Of a stretch of 5,199 nt of DNA, positions 1 to 5,199 are shown piece by piece (position 1 is the first letter of the stretch; every line of letters starts with the position of its first letter). The stretch is from Desulfobacteraceae bacterium (GTDB taxonomy: Bacteria > Desulfobacterota > Desulfobacteria > Desulfobacterales > Desulfobacteraceae): assembly GCA_023140455.1 (NCBI GenBank), contig JAGLLQ010000572.1, positions 1 to 5,199 of the forward strand, read 5' to 3'. Position numbers and translations under genes: made by a program. Under the pieces are notes generated by a model. That model worked only from the letters and a program-made list of their open reading frames with translations. It was not told where the DNA came from and made no database searches.

Positions 1-859
1 CCTGATCATGATCAACATCTGTTGTTCCCAGCAAAACCGATCCTTCCCAGGGAAATAAAAAGACAGGTCTTAAATCTTTTGGATGCATAAAACTGACAAC
101 CTGATCTATGGGTAATAAATTCCCCGGAAAAATCAAATGACTTCCCCTTAACGGCCGAATGTGAAATCCTTTCATGGGAGATGGATGAAGCGTTTCTGCA
201 AATGCGCCCGTGGCATTAATCACAACTTTTGTTTTGATCTCAGCTAAAGATCCGGTTCTTTTATCTTTAATATTAACAGCTGCGACTTTATTCGTATGAT
301 CCCTTTCAATGCTGATTGCTTTTGTGTAATTCAGTGCGGTTCCGTCTTGCAGACATGCCTCATAGATCAATCTTAACACAAGTCGGGCATCATCTACCTG
401 GGCATCCTTAAATCCAACTGCAGATACAAGATTCTGTTCCCTGATCCCTGCAATAGTATTTATGACATCTGCTTTGGGATATGTTTTATGCTGTTTTTCT
501 CCGGCAAGGAAACTGTATATGGAAAGGCCTATTTTCATAGATGTACTTGATGGACCATAATGATCAAATACAGGCATGATAAAATCTAAAGGAGTTACAA
601 GACCGGGATAACATCTCAGTAACCGTTCCCGTTCTTTTACAGCTTTCTTTGTTAACTTCCATTGGCCCGCCGCTAGATACCGTAGCCCACCGTGAACCAT
701 CTTGGATGATCGGCTTGATGTACCCCAGGCAAAATCCTTTGCTTCAACAAGAAGGACTTGATATCCTTTCTTTACTGCTTCATGGAACACTCCTGCTCCG
801 GTAATCCCGCCTCCAATCACAACCATATCATATGTTGTTTTTAAATCAGGAATGTTCAT
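1..859 (-). CDS. glpD: FAD-dependent glycerol-3-phosphate dehydrogenase, N-terminal part (cut by window edge)
   Basis: This enzyme oxidises sn-glycerol 3-phosphate to dihydroxyacetone phosphate with FAD and passes electrons to the respiratory chain, normally at the inner face of the cytoplasmic membrane. I translated 286 codons; the family is usually 500-560 residues, so about half is missing because the window ends, not because the gene is broken. Visible motifs are the dinucleotide-binding GGGITGAG (residues 16-23), the acidic E39 ending the second strand, the FAD-contact stretch SSRSSKMVHGGLRYL (48-62), QVDDARLVL (154-162), NATG (215-218), RGSH (238-241) and LLGTTD (276-281), all in GlpD/GlpA order. 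The ATG at 857-859 overlaps the stop of the upstream regulator gene as ATGA. It is preceded by a good Shine-Dalgarno (AGGAG, 865-869, minus strand, 5-nt spacer) inside that gene, so coupled translation is expected. The enterobacterial paralogue GlpA is the alternative; the missing C-terminus would separate them. Confidence 0.93.
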   Translation of the reverse strand, partial: MNIPDLKTTYDMVVIGGGITGAGVFHEAVKKGYQVLLVEAKDFAWGTSSRSSKMVHGGLRYLAAGQWKLTKKAVKERERLLRCYPGLVTPLDFIMPVFDHYGPSSTSMKIGLSIYSFLAGEKQHKTYPKADVINTIAGIREQNLVSAVGFKDAQVDDARLVLRLIYEACLQDGTALNYTKAISIERDHTNKVAAVNIKDKRTGSLAEIKTKVVINATGAFAETLHPSPMKGFHIRPLRGSHLIFPGNLLPIDQVVSFMHPKDLRPVFLFPWEGSVLLGTTDVDHDQ

Positions 860-1536
860 TTTATCTCCTGCCATATTTTCTGGCTGATAATCATAATTTT
901 TTCAACTATTGGTTTTACATTCATATTATTTTGCTCCAAAGCAGTAACCAGGTCTCCATAATATGCCAATGAAGCAGCTCTTGCATCTTGTCGCTGGAAA
1001 TAGCTTTTGCCAAGAATACTATAAAGCGGTGTAAAATCATTTAAAATCATATTAAAAACAGGATTATCTGTTGCTTTAACCATAAGCATTTGCAATTGCC
1101 AATCATATTCAGCATAGGTATCAGATCTATCTTGTAATTTATTTGATTGTTTTAAAAAATTTAAAATCTCTAAAGAACTATTTGCCACAGCTTTTTGAAC
1201 AATATCAGGAAACATTGTGGTTCTGACTTCCAATAGGTGCGATACCATGTCAGAGGATAAAGTTTTACCATATTTTGCAAGAGAGCTTAAAATTCCAAGC
1301 CCGCCATTTTTTATATAATTGTTCACTTTTGTTGATTTACCGTGCTGTATGGTGATCCATCCTTCCTTTGACAGCCGCTGCAGGGTCTCTCTTAATGTCG
1401 GTCTTGTCACACCAAGTTCTGTTGCAAGAAGTCTTTCCGCCGGAAGCACATCACCTGGACTATATTTAGATGATAAAATAGCCTCTATAAGTTGTTTTTC
1501 AGCATGCTCAGCAGGTTTTAACAATTTTTCAACCAA
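856..1536 (-). CDS. fadR: FadR-like GntR-family acyl-CoA-responsive regulator
   Basis: This 226-residue protein is a GntR-family winged-helix regulator that aligns by eye, almost without gaps, with Escherichia coli FadR (239 residues). FadR represses fatty-acid degradation genes and activates fatty-acid synthesis genes; long-chain acyl-CoA releases it from DNA. The DNA-binding domain is residues 1-73. Residues known to read DNA in E. coli FadR are present at the same numbers: R35, T44, R45, T47, R49 and H65 (T46 is proline here). The stretch ITIQHGKSTKVNN (61-73) is nearly identical to FadR. Residues 74-226 resemble the helical FadR acyl-CoA domain (GILSSLA, LLEVRTTM, DNPVFNMILN, LYSILG). S218 and W222 align with ligand-domain residues S219 and W223 of E. 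coli, but the positions equal to G216 and E218 differ, so ligand preference may have shifted. The start is TTG at 1534-1536, chosen because the alignment to FadR begins there, AAAGG lies 9 nt upstream, and an in-frame stop (1543-1545) blocks extension. It is the first gene of the leftward pair with glpD. Confidence 0.9.
   Translation of the reverse strand: MVEKLLKPAEHAEKQLIEAILSSKYSPGDVLPAERLLATELGVTRPTLRETLQRLSKEGWITIQHGKSTKVNNYIKNGGLGILSSLAKYGKTLSSDMVSHLLEVRTTMFPDIVQKAVANSSLEILNFLKQSNKLQDRSDTYAEYDWQLQMLMVKATDNPVFNMILNDFTPLYSILGKSYFQRQDARAASLAYYGDLVTALEQNNMNVKPIVEKIMIISQKIWQEIK
865..869 (-). promoter_or_regulatory. Shine-Dalgarno for glpD inside the end of fadR
   Basis: On the minus strand AGGAG lies 5 nt before the ATG of the dehydrogenase gene. 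It sits within the last codons of the regulator gene, which supports this start and translational coupling of the two genes. Confidence 0.8.
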
Positions 1537-1545
1537 AATTTTTTA

Positions 1546-1550
1546 CCTTT
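1546..1550 (-). promoter_or_regulatory. Shine-Dalgarno supporting the TTG start of fadR
   Basis: AAAGG on the minus strand lies 9 nt before the TTG at 1534-1536. An in-frame TAA at 1543-1545 rules out a start further upstream except for a non-standard ATT at 1537-1539. Confidence 0.55.
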
Positions 1551-1579
1551 CCCATATCTATTTTTTACTACTCTCTGGT

Positions 1580-1596
1580 AAGAGGTCATACCAGTT
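1580..1596 (-). promoter_or_regulatory. Candidate FadR operator in the divergent promoter region
   Basis: The minus strand reads AACTGGTATGACCTCTT, which contains the FadR core TGGT-N2-GACC intact. Against the classical site ATCTGGTACGACCAGAT (E. coli fadB, from memory) 12 of 17 bases match. The left half is well conserved and the right half is weaker. The site also shares CTGGTA/TACCAG (1575-1580 and 1589-1594, 8-nt spacer) with an overlapping inverted repeat, so a second weaker site on the plus strand at 1573-1589 is possible. It lies next to the gene for a FadR-like protein and between two divergent operons, overlapping the candidate -35 of the rightward one. That position suits autoregulation of fadR-glpD and control of the peptidase operon. 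Binding itself is inferred. Confidence 0.6.
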
Positions 1597-1613
1597 GAAC
1601 AATTAAAAATCAA
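1585..1613 (-). promoter_or_regulatory. Candidate sigma-70 promoter for fadR-glpD
   Basis: On the minus strand a -35-like TTGATT (1608-1613) and a -10-like TATGAC (1585-1590) are 17 bp apart; each matches consensus at four of six bases. The -10 would lie inside the FadR-like operator, which would fit negative autoregulation. The match is weak and other hexamers nearby are nearly as good. Confidence 0.25.
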
Positions 1614-1623
1614 GTCTTCTAAT
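1595..1623 (+). promoter_or_regulatory. Candidate sigma-70 promoter for the M20 peptidase operon
   Basis: A -35-like TTGAAC (1595-1600) and a -10-like TCTAAT (1618-1623, five of six consensus bases) are separated by 17 bp. Transcription would start near 1630 and leave a leader of about 65 nt before the ATG at 1696. The -35 touches the FadR-like operator and the -10 overlaps the left arm of the inverted repeat at 1618-1651. AT-rich sequence makes chance matches common, so this is tentative. Confidence 0.35.
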
Positions 1624-1651
1624 AATATATTGTGTATTACATATTATTAGA
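1618..1651. repeat. 11-bp perfect inverted repeat in the divergent control region
   Basis: TCTAATAATAT (1618-1628) and ATATTATTAGA (1641-1651) are exact reverse complements around a 12-nt spacer that itself contains TGT...ACA symmetry. It lies upstream of the M20 peptidase gene, just past the candidate -10. It may be an operator for a dimeric regulator or a weak A/T stem in the leader. There is no T-tract typical of a terminator after it. Confidence 0.6.
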
Positions 1652-1695
1652 GGCTCTATATAGACAATCTGCTCAAAAACATGTAAAAAGGCATA

Positions 1696-3126
1696 ATGGA
1701 TATTAACTTAACAAAAGAATTTATTGATACTATTTTTGATGAATCAGTAATCCCGACACTAAAAGAGTATATTAGAGTTGAAGCAAAATCAGCTATTTTC
1801 GACGAAAACTGGGAAAATAACGGATATTTAAAACAAGTCTGCAAGATGGTGGAAGAATGGTGCTTTAACCTTAAAATAGATGGCTTAAGCACTGAAGTGA
1901 TCACTCCTAAAGGCAGATCCCCCCTTCTTCTGATTGAAATTAAAGCAACTTCAGATAAGAACAATACGACTCTTATTTATGGACACCTTGACAAACAACC
2001 TGAATTTTCAGGCTGGGATGATAATAAAGCTCCCTTCAAACCAGTAATTGAAAATAATAGATTATATGGACGTGGTGCAGCTGATGATGGTTATGCTGCT
2101 TTTTCAGCACTTTGTGCCATCAAGGCATTAAAAGAACAAAATTTAAAGCATAACAAGTTTGTATTACTGATTGAATCCGGTGAAGAAAGCGGCAGTCCTG
2201 ACCTTCCCTATTATCTTGAAAAGTATAAAAATAAAATTGGGGATGTCGACCTTATAACCTGTCTTGACTCAGGATGTGGAGACTATAAAAGATTCTGGCT
2301 CACAAATTCTCTACGTGGAACTGCAATGGGTAATCTTGAAATTAAAATATTAAAACAAGGTATCCATTCAGGAAACTCAGGCATTGCTGCATCCAGCTTC
2401 AGGATTTTAAGAAATTTATTAGATAGAATCGAAGATTCTAAAACAGGAAAAATCAAACTCAAAGAGCTTAATCCTGAGATCCCTGAAAAAACAATGATGA
2501 TGATACAAAAGAGTGTCAAAAGTCTTGGTAAAACAATTTCTAAAGCAATCCCATTTGTTGATGGTGCAAAACCTGTTTCAGATGACCCCTTAGAGCTTAT
2601 TATCAATAGTACATGGAAGCCTGTTCTCTCTTATATTGGTATTGATGGGATACCTGCTTCAAAACATGCCGGGAGCGTATTAAGGCCGGGTACTTCAATT
2701 AGTCTGTCATTAAGGCTTCCACCGAATATCGACCCGGATAAAGCAATAGCGCTCTTGAAAAAAACTCTTGAAGAAGATCCACCATATAATGCGCAAATCA
2801 CTTTGGAACCCATTGGTAATTCTAAAGGATGGGAAATGCCTGAGATGAGTGATCAGCTTTTTACAGCAATTAATGAATCCTCAAAAGTTTTTTTCAATAA
2901 TGATGCATGTGTAATGGGCGAAGGAGGATCTATACCTTTTATGAATCTACTTTTGGAACAATTTCCTAAAGCACAGTTTATTGTCACAGGTGTACTTGGG
3001 CCAAATGCTAATGCGCACGGTCCAAATGAATTTTTGCATATCCCCTATGTTAAAAAACTTACTTGTGTACTTTCATATATTTTTGCATCACAAAGTCAAG
3101 AGGTGACAAATGCAGGACCAGTTTGA
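1696..3126 (+). CDS. M20-family metallopeptidase (carnosinase/PepV-like dipeptidase)
   Basis: This 476-residue cytosolic protein (no signal peptide or membrane segment) has the length and motif order of M20 dipeptidases, which use two metal ions, usually zinc or manganese, to hydrolyse di- or small peptides. Visible metal and catalytic residues are H97 and D99 in YGHLDKQPE, D130 in YGRGAADDG (bridging ligand), E163 (general base) and E164 in ESGEESGS, D191 in CLDSG, and H441 in NAHGPNE. H224 in GIHSG and R340 in SLRLPP match the lid-domain residues that touch the substrate in carnosinases. The lid/dimerisation domain is roughly residues 207-385. All key residues are present, so it should be active; the substrate cannot be read from sequence. 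The ATG follows AAAGG (1687-1691) with a short 4-nt spacer. It is the first gene of a rightward operon, and its last 17 bp overlap the next gene. A candidate FadR site lies about 100 bp upstream. Confidence 0.9.
   Translation: MDINLTKEFIDTIFDESVIPTLKEYIRVEAKSAIFDENWENNGYLKQVCKMVEEWCFNLKIDGLSTEVITPKGRSPLLLIEIKATSDKNNTTLIYGHLDKQPEFSGWDDNKAPFKPVIENNRLYGRGAADDGYAAFSALCAIKALKEQNLKHNKFVLLIESGEESGSPDLPYYLEKYKNKIGDVDLITCLDSGCGDYKRFWLTNSLRGTAMGNLEIKILKQGIHSGNSGIAASSFRILRNLLDRIEDSKTGKIKLKELNPEIPEKTMMMIQKSVKSLGKTISKAIPFVDGAKPVSDDPLELIINSTWKPVLSYIGIDGIPASKHAGSVLRPGTSISLSLRLPPNIDPDKAIALLKKTLEEDPPYNAQITLEPIGNSKGWEMPEMSDQLFTAINESSKVFFNNDACVMGEGGSIPFMNLLLEQFPKAQFIVTGVLGPNANAHGPNEFLHIPYVKKLTCVLSYIFASQSQEVTNAGPV
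3099..3106 (+). promoter_or_regulatory. Shine-Dalgarno for the iron-sulfur protein inside the peptidase gene
   Basis: AGAGGTGA lies within the last codons of the M20 gene, with GAGG ending 6 nt before the ATG at 3110. It fixes the start and indicates that the downstream gene is translated from the same message. Confidence 0.75.
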
Positions 3127-4198
3127 TAAATGTATTGAGTGTGGAGCATGTGATGAAGTCTGTCCTGTTTACAAAATAACAAAAGAACCTTTATTTTCAG
3201 CCTTGAGCCGTTTGAGAACTGCTGAAATGATTTTCAAAGGCGAAAGCATAGATGACACAAGAAAAGAAAGTATCTACAATTGTCCTAAATGCATGCAGTG
3301 CGAATCAGTCTGCCCCGAAGAAATTAAAATAACCAGACTTGTTCATAAGTCACGGGAAAACCTTGCAAAAAGCGGAACAGGCCCTCTGGAAAGACATGGA
3401 AAAATTATTAAAGGTATCAAAAGAAAGGATAACTCTGTTGGAGGAGATCCTGAAAAGAGGCTTGACTGGCTTGATGAAGAATTTGTCAAGAAAAAATCTG
3501 ATACACTTTTATATCTTGGCTGTATTCCAGCATATCTTGTGAAAGATGCTGCAAGAGCAACCTACCATGTATTAAAAAAGCTTGATTATGATTTCATGAT
3601 GTTAGAAGACGAAGGATGTTGTTACACCTATTTATATGAATCCGGAAGAACAGATCTTGCAAAAAAATATTTTACAAAAAATGTGGAAAGATTTTCCAAA
3701 CTTGGAATAAAACATATTGTTGTGCCATGTAATGGGTGCTTAAAATGCTTTAAATATTTTTATCCTGACCTGCTTGGAGAAATGGAGTTTAAAGTTTCCC
3801 ATGCTGTTGAAGTAATCTATGACCTGTTAAAACAAAAACCTGAACTCTTAAATAAAGTTGAACAGGCAATTACTTATCAAGACCCATGCCGTCTTGCAAG
3901 GGGTGAAAAAATCACTGAAGAACCAAGAGAGCTTTTAAAAATGTGCGGTGCAACATTAGAAGAAGCAGAAAAAAACAGAGAAGATGCAATATGCTGCGGC
4001 GCAGGAGCAGGTATAAGATCAGTATTTCCTGAACTCTCAATTGACATTGCAGAATCTCTTTTAAAATCTGTCAGTACAAAAAATATTGCAACCACATGTC
4101 CTTTCTGCACATTTAATCTATCTTATGCTTCAAAAAAGAGAAATCTTGAAAAAGAGATTGTTTATTTCAGTAAAATAATCCTTGATTCACTTAAATAA
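3110..4198 (+). CDS. HdrD/GlpC-like iron-sulfur protein with two CCG domains
   Basis: This 362-residue soluble protein carries electrons between a dehydrogenase and a downstream acceptor, judging from its family (COG0247: GlpC, HdrD, LutA and GlcF relatives). Residues 8-18 (CIECGACDEVC) and 58-68 (CPKCMQCESVC) are two ferredoxin-type [4Fe-4S] motifs. Two cysteine-rich CCG domains follow: the first has C138, C170-C171, C207 and C210 (plus C213), the second C260, C295-C296, C330 and C333. In HdrB/HdrD such domains hold unusual [4Fe-4S] clusters that act on disulfides. The second domain has the standard CCGAGAG form; in the first, CC is followed by Tyr instead of Gly. There are no transmembrane segments, so it is not a DsrK/HmeD-type membrane anchor by itself. 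It lies in the same operon as the M20 peptidase (17-bp overlap), and no flavoprotein partner follows it. The nearest flavoprotein is the divergent GlpD, and the domain plan equals GlpC, so that pairing is possible but inferred. Confidence 0.9.
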   Translation: MQDQFDKCIECGACDEVCPVYKITKEPLFSALSRLRTAEMIFKGESIDDTRKESIYNCPKCMQCESVCPEEIKITRLVHKSRENLAKSGTGPLERHGKIIKGIKRKDNSVGGDPEKRLDWLDEEFVKKKSDTLLYLGCIPAYLVKDAARATYHVLKKLDYDFMMLEDEGCCYTYLYESGRTDLAKKYFTKNVERFSKLGIKHIVVPCNGCLKCFKYFYPDLLGEMEFKVSHAVEVIYDLLKQKPELLNKVEQAITYQDPCRLARGEKITEEPRELLKMCGATLEEAEKNREDAICCGAGAGIRSVFPELSIDIAESLLKSVSTKNIATTCPFCTFNLSYASKKRNLEKEIVYFSKIILDSLK

Positions 4199-4205
4199 TA
4201 CTTAT

Positions 4206-5036
4206 TCAAGCTCTTGCAATAACAAGCACATCTACCGACAAAGCTCCTTCACAAAGCAACGCCGAAGCTGCTTCAGTGGATGTTGCTCCGGTTGTAAAAA
4301 CATCATCTACCAATAATATCTTTTTATTTTTTATTTTCTCTGTATTTACAACTTTAAAAGCATCTTTCACATTCTCTTTTCTCTGCTCAGCTGAAAACTG
4401 AATTTGCGGATCAGTCTTTTTTACTCTTTTTAATGAATAAAGATCAATTTCAAGTTGAGAAGAAATATTATTTTTTTCCAGCATTTTTTTAAAATTCTTA
4501 ACAACAAGGAAAGATTGATTAAAACCCCTTTGCCTGAGTTTTGAAGCATGCAAAGGCACAGGCATGATAATATCAATTTCAGATGAACTGAAATATTTAT
4601 TAAACCCTGAAAAAATAATTTTCTCTAAAGGTGCAGCAAGCCCAAGTTTTTTTTGATATTTAAAAAAATGGATGCTTTCCCTGACTATACCTGAATAACG
4701 AGATCCTGCTCTTACTTTTCCAATATTATTTGATGTTTTTAAACATTCTTCGCAAAAATGATTTTGAGTTTGAGTATAGTCAGTATATCCAAAACTTTGC
4801 CCGCATTTTTCACAAAACGGTGGCTTGAAAGCCTCAAAACTTTGATCAATACAGTCTATACAGAAAAAATTACCAAAAAAGTGGTTCAAAAAATCTTTAT
4901 CAACTGTGTAACTATCTTTTAAATCAGTCTGATCAGTAGTATTATTGTAAGGTATCACTTTCTGGCACTTCAGACATTTTAAAGGAAAAAACAGATATGT
5001 GATCAAAGAAAATAGCTGTCGGGCTAATCTAAACAA
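4206..5036 (-). CDS. comF: ComF-family phosphoribosyltransferase-like protein
   Basis: This 276-residue protein belongs to the ComF/GntX family, linked to DNA uptake in competent bacteria and widespread, with unclear function, in others. The N-terminal part has four CxxC pairs (C21/C24, C59/C62, C75/C78, C95/C98), fitting zinc-ribbon modules. The C-terminal part is a type I phosphoribosyltransferase fold with MPVPLHASKLRQRGFNQ (158-174), KKTDPQ (206-211) and the PRPP-binding loop LLVDDVFTTGAT (241-252). It is somewhat longer than the usual 220-250 residues because of a spacer (about 25-58) between the first two CxxC pairs. The start is TTG at 5034-5036 with AGGA (5043-5046) 6 nt upstream. A nearby ATG (5039-5041) is in another frame and stops after five codons. 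It is separated by 34 bp from the upstream isocitrate dehydrogenase end and is probably cotranscribed with it. It converges on the iron-sulfur gene with a 7-bp gap. Confidence 0.9.
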   Translation of the reverse strand: MFRLARQLFSLITYLFFPLKCLKCQKVIPYNNTTDQTDLKDSYTVDKDFLNHFFGNFFCIDCIDQSFEAFKPPFCEKCGQSFGYTDYTQTQNHFCEECLKTSNNIGKVRAGSRYSGIVRESIHFFKYQKKLGLAAPLEKIIFSGFNKYFSSSEIDIIMPVPLHASKLRQRGFNQSFLVVKNFKKMLEKNNISSQLEIDLYSLKRVKKTDPQIQFSAEQRKENVKDAFKVVNTEKIKNKKILLVDDVFTTGATSTEAASALLCEGALSVDVLVIARA

Positions 5037-5042
5037 ATCATT

Positions 5043-5046
5043 TCCT
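5043..5046 (-). promoter_or_regulatory. Shine-Dalgarno supporting the TTG start of comF
   Basis: AGGA on the minus strand sits 6 nt before the TTG at 5034-5036. The open frame continues upstream only to a stop at 5079-5081 and contains no ATG or GTG there, so the TTG is the best start. Confidence 0.5.
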
Positions 5047-5070
5047 GTTTTAATAAGACCTGCCTTAATA

Positions 5071-5199
5071 CTAAGAAATTAATTCTGCAATCAACTTGCC
5101 AAAATCAACACACTTTACCTGCTTGGCTCCTTGTATTTGAGAGGCAAGGTCATGGGTTAATCTGCCTGATTTCAAAGCTTTTGAAACTCCGGTTCTGAT
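5071..5199 (-). CDS. icd: C-terminal end of probable isocitrate dehydrogenase (cut by window edge)
   Basis: The last 42 codons before a TAG (5071-5073) are visible; the rest lies beyond the right edge. The segment SKALKSGRLTHDLASQI followed by GAKQVKCVDFGKLI matches the C-terminal pattern of NADP-type isocitrate dehydrogenase: E. coli Icd ends with NKAIASKTVTYDFERLM then GAKLLKCSEFGDAII (from memory). The full enzyme converts isocitrate to 2-oxoglutarate and CO2 in the citric acid cycle, which runs oxidatively in some complete-oxidising sulfate reducers. The related isopropylmalate and homoisocitrate dehydrogenases are less likely because their ends lack the GAK..KC..FG pattern. Only a short tail is visible, so the call rests on this motif alone. 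It is followed by comF on the same strand after 34 bp. Confidence 0.7.
   Translation of the reverse strand: MRTGVSKALKSGRLTHDLASQIQGAKQVKCVDFGKLIAELIS

Noticed and set aside
3..14. Perfect 12-bp palindrome TGATCATGATCA
   Set aside because: It lies inside the glpD coding frame, encoding Asp-His-Asp repeats of codons, and is best taken as a codon coincidence.
1529..1555. Eight-codon ATG frame (minus strand) overlapping the fadR start, a possible leader peptide
   Set aside because: It has no Shine-Dalgarno upstream and is very short; the AAAGG inside it fits the fadR start better. Chance is likely.
1319..1606. Open frame of 95 codons on the plus strand, antisense to fadR
   Set aside because: It lies opposite a clearly conserved gene, has no recognisable domain and is explained as a shadow of the FadR coding frame.
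1656..2813. Three open frames on the minus strand (1656-1964, 2283-2606, 2631-2813) antisense to the peptidase gene
   Set aside because: The plus-strand frame carries a complete M20 motif set, while these show low-complexity Ser/Leu/Ile-rich translations without motifs.
3339..4110. Open frames 3339-3542 (plus) and 3877-4110 (minus) within the iron-sulfur gene
   Set aside because: They overlap conserved cysteine motifs read in the main frame and show no domain or ribosome site of their own.
4181..4210. Possible bidirectional terminator hairpin (CTTGA/TCAAG) between the convergent genes
   Set aside because: The stem is only 5 bp with a 20-nt AT-rich loop and no clear T-tract, too weak to call.
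5024..5041. ATG at 5039-5041 as an alternative comF start
   Set aside because: It is in a different frame from comF and reaches a stop after five codons.

Overview
This AT-rich window (G+C below one half by eye) reads as a bacterial chromosome segment with ordinary metabolic genes and no mobile elements, CRISPR arrays or structural RNA genes. A HdrD/GlpC-type double-CCG iron-sulfur protein, an aerobic-type glycerol-3-phosphate dehydrogenase and a FadR-type regulator together suggest a metabolically versatile anaerobe. My best guess is Desulfobacterota (Desulfobacter or Desulfobacula relatives), but this is inferred from gene content only.

Layout: positions 1-1536 hold a leftward pair, a FadR-like acyl-CoA-responsive regulator followed by the N-terminal 286 codons of glycerol-3-phosphate dehydrogenase. 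The two overlap by ATGA, and the dehydrogenase runs off the left edge. Positions 1537-1695 are a compact divergent control region. It holds a FadR-like operator (AACTGGTATGACCTCTT on the minus strand), candidate promoters in both directions and an 11-bp AT-rich inverted repeat. Positions 1696-4198 hold a rightward pair overlapping by 17 bp: an M20 (carnosinase/PepV-like) metallopeptidase with all expected metal ligands, and a soluble iron-sulfur protein with two ferredoxin-type [4Fe-4S] motifs and two cysteine-rich (CCG) domains. Only 7 bp separate its stop codon from that of a convergent comF-family gene (4206-5036, minus). Upstream of comF on the same strand is the last 42 codons of what looks like isocitrate dehydrogenase (5071-5199).

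How they may work together: the FadR-like protein has conserved DNA-reading residues, and a sequence close to the classical FadR site lies between it and the rightward operon. A simple model is that acyl-CoA status controls both glycerol-3-phosphate oxidation (the glycerol side of lipid breakdown) and the peptidase/iron-sulfur pair. The iron-sulfur protein has the domain plan of GlpC, which carries electrons from glycerol-3-phosphate dehydrogenase in anaerobic enterobacterial metabolism. A functional link with the flavoprotein across the divergent promoter is therefore possible but unproven. The icd-comF pair appears to be an unrelated transcription unit.
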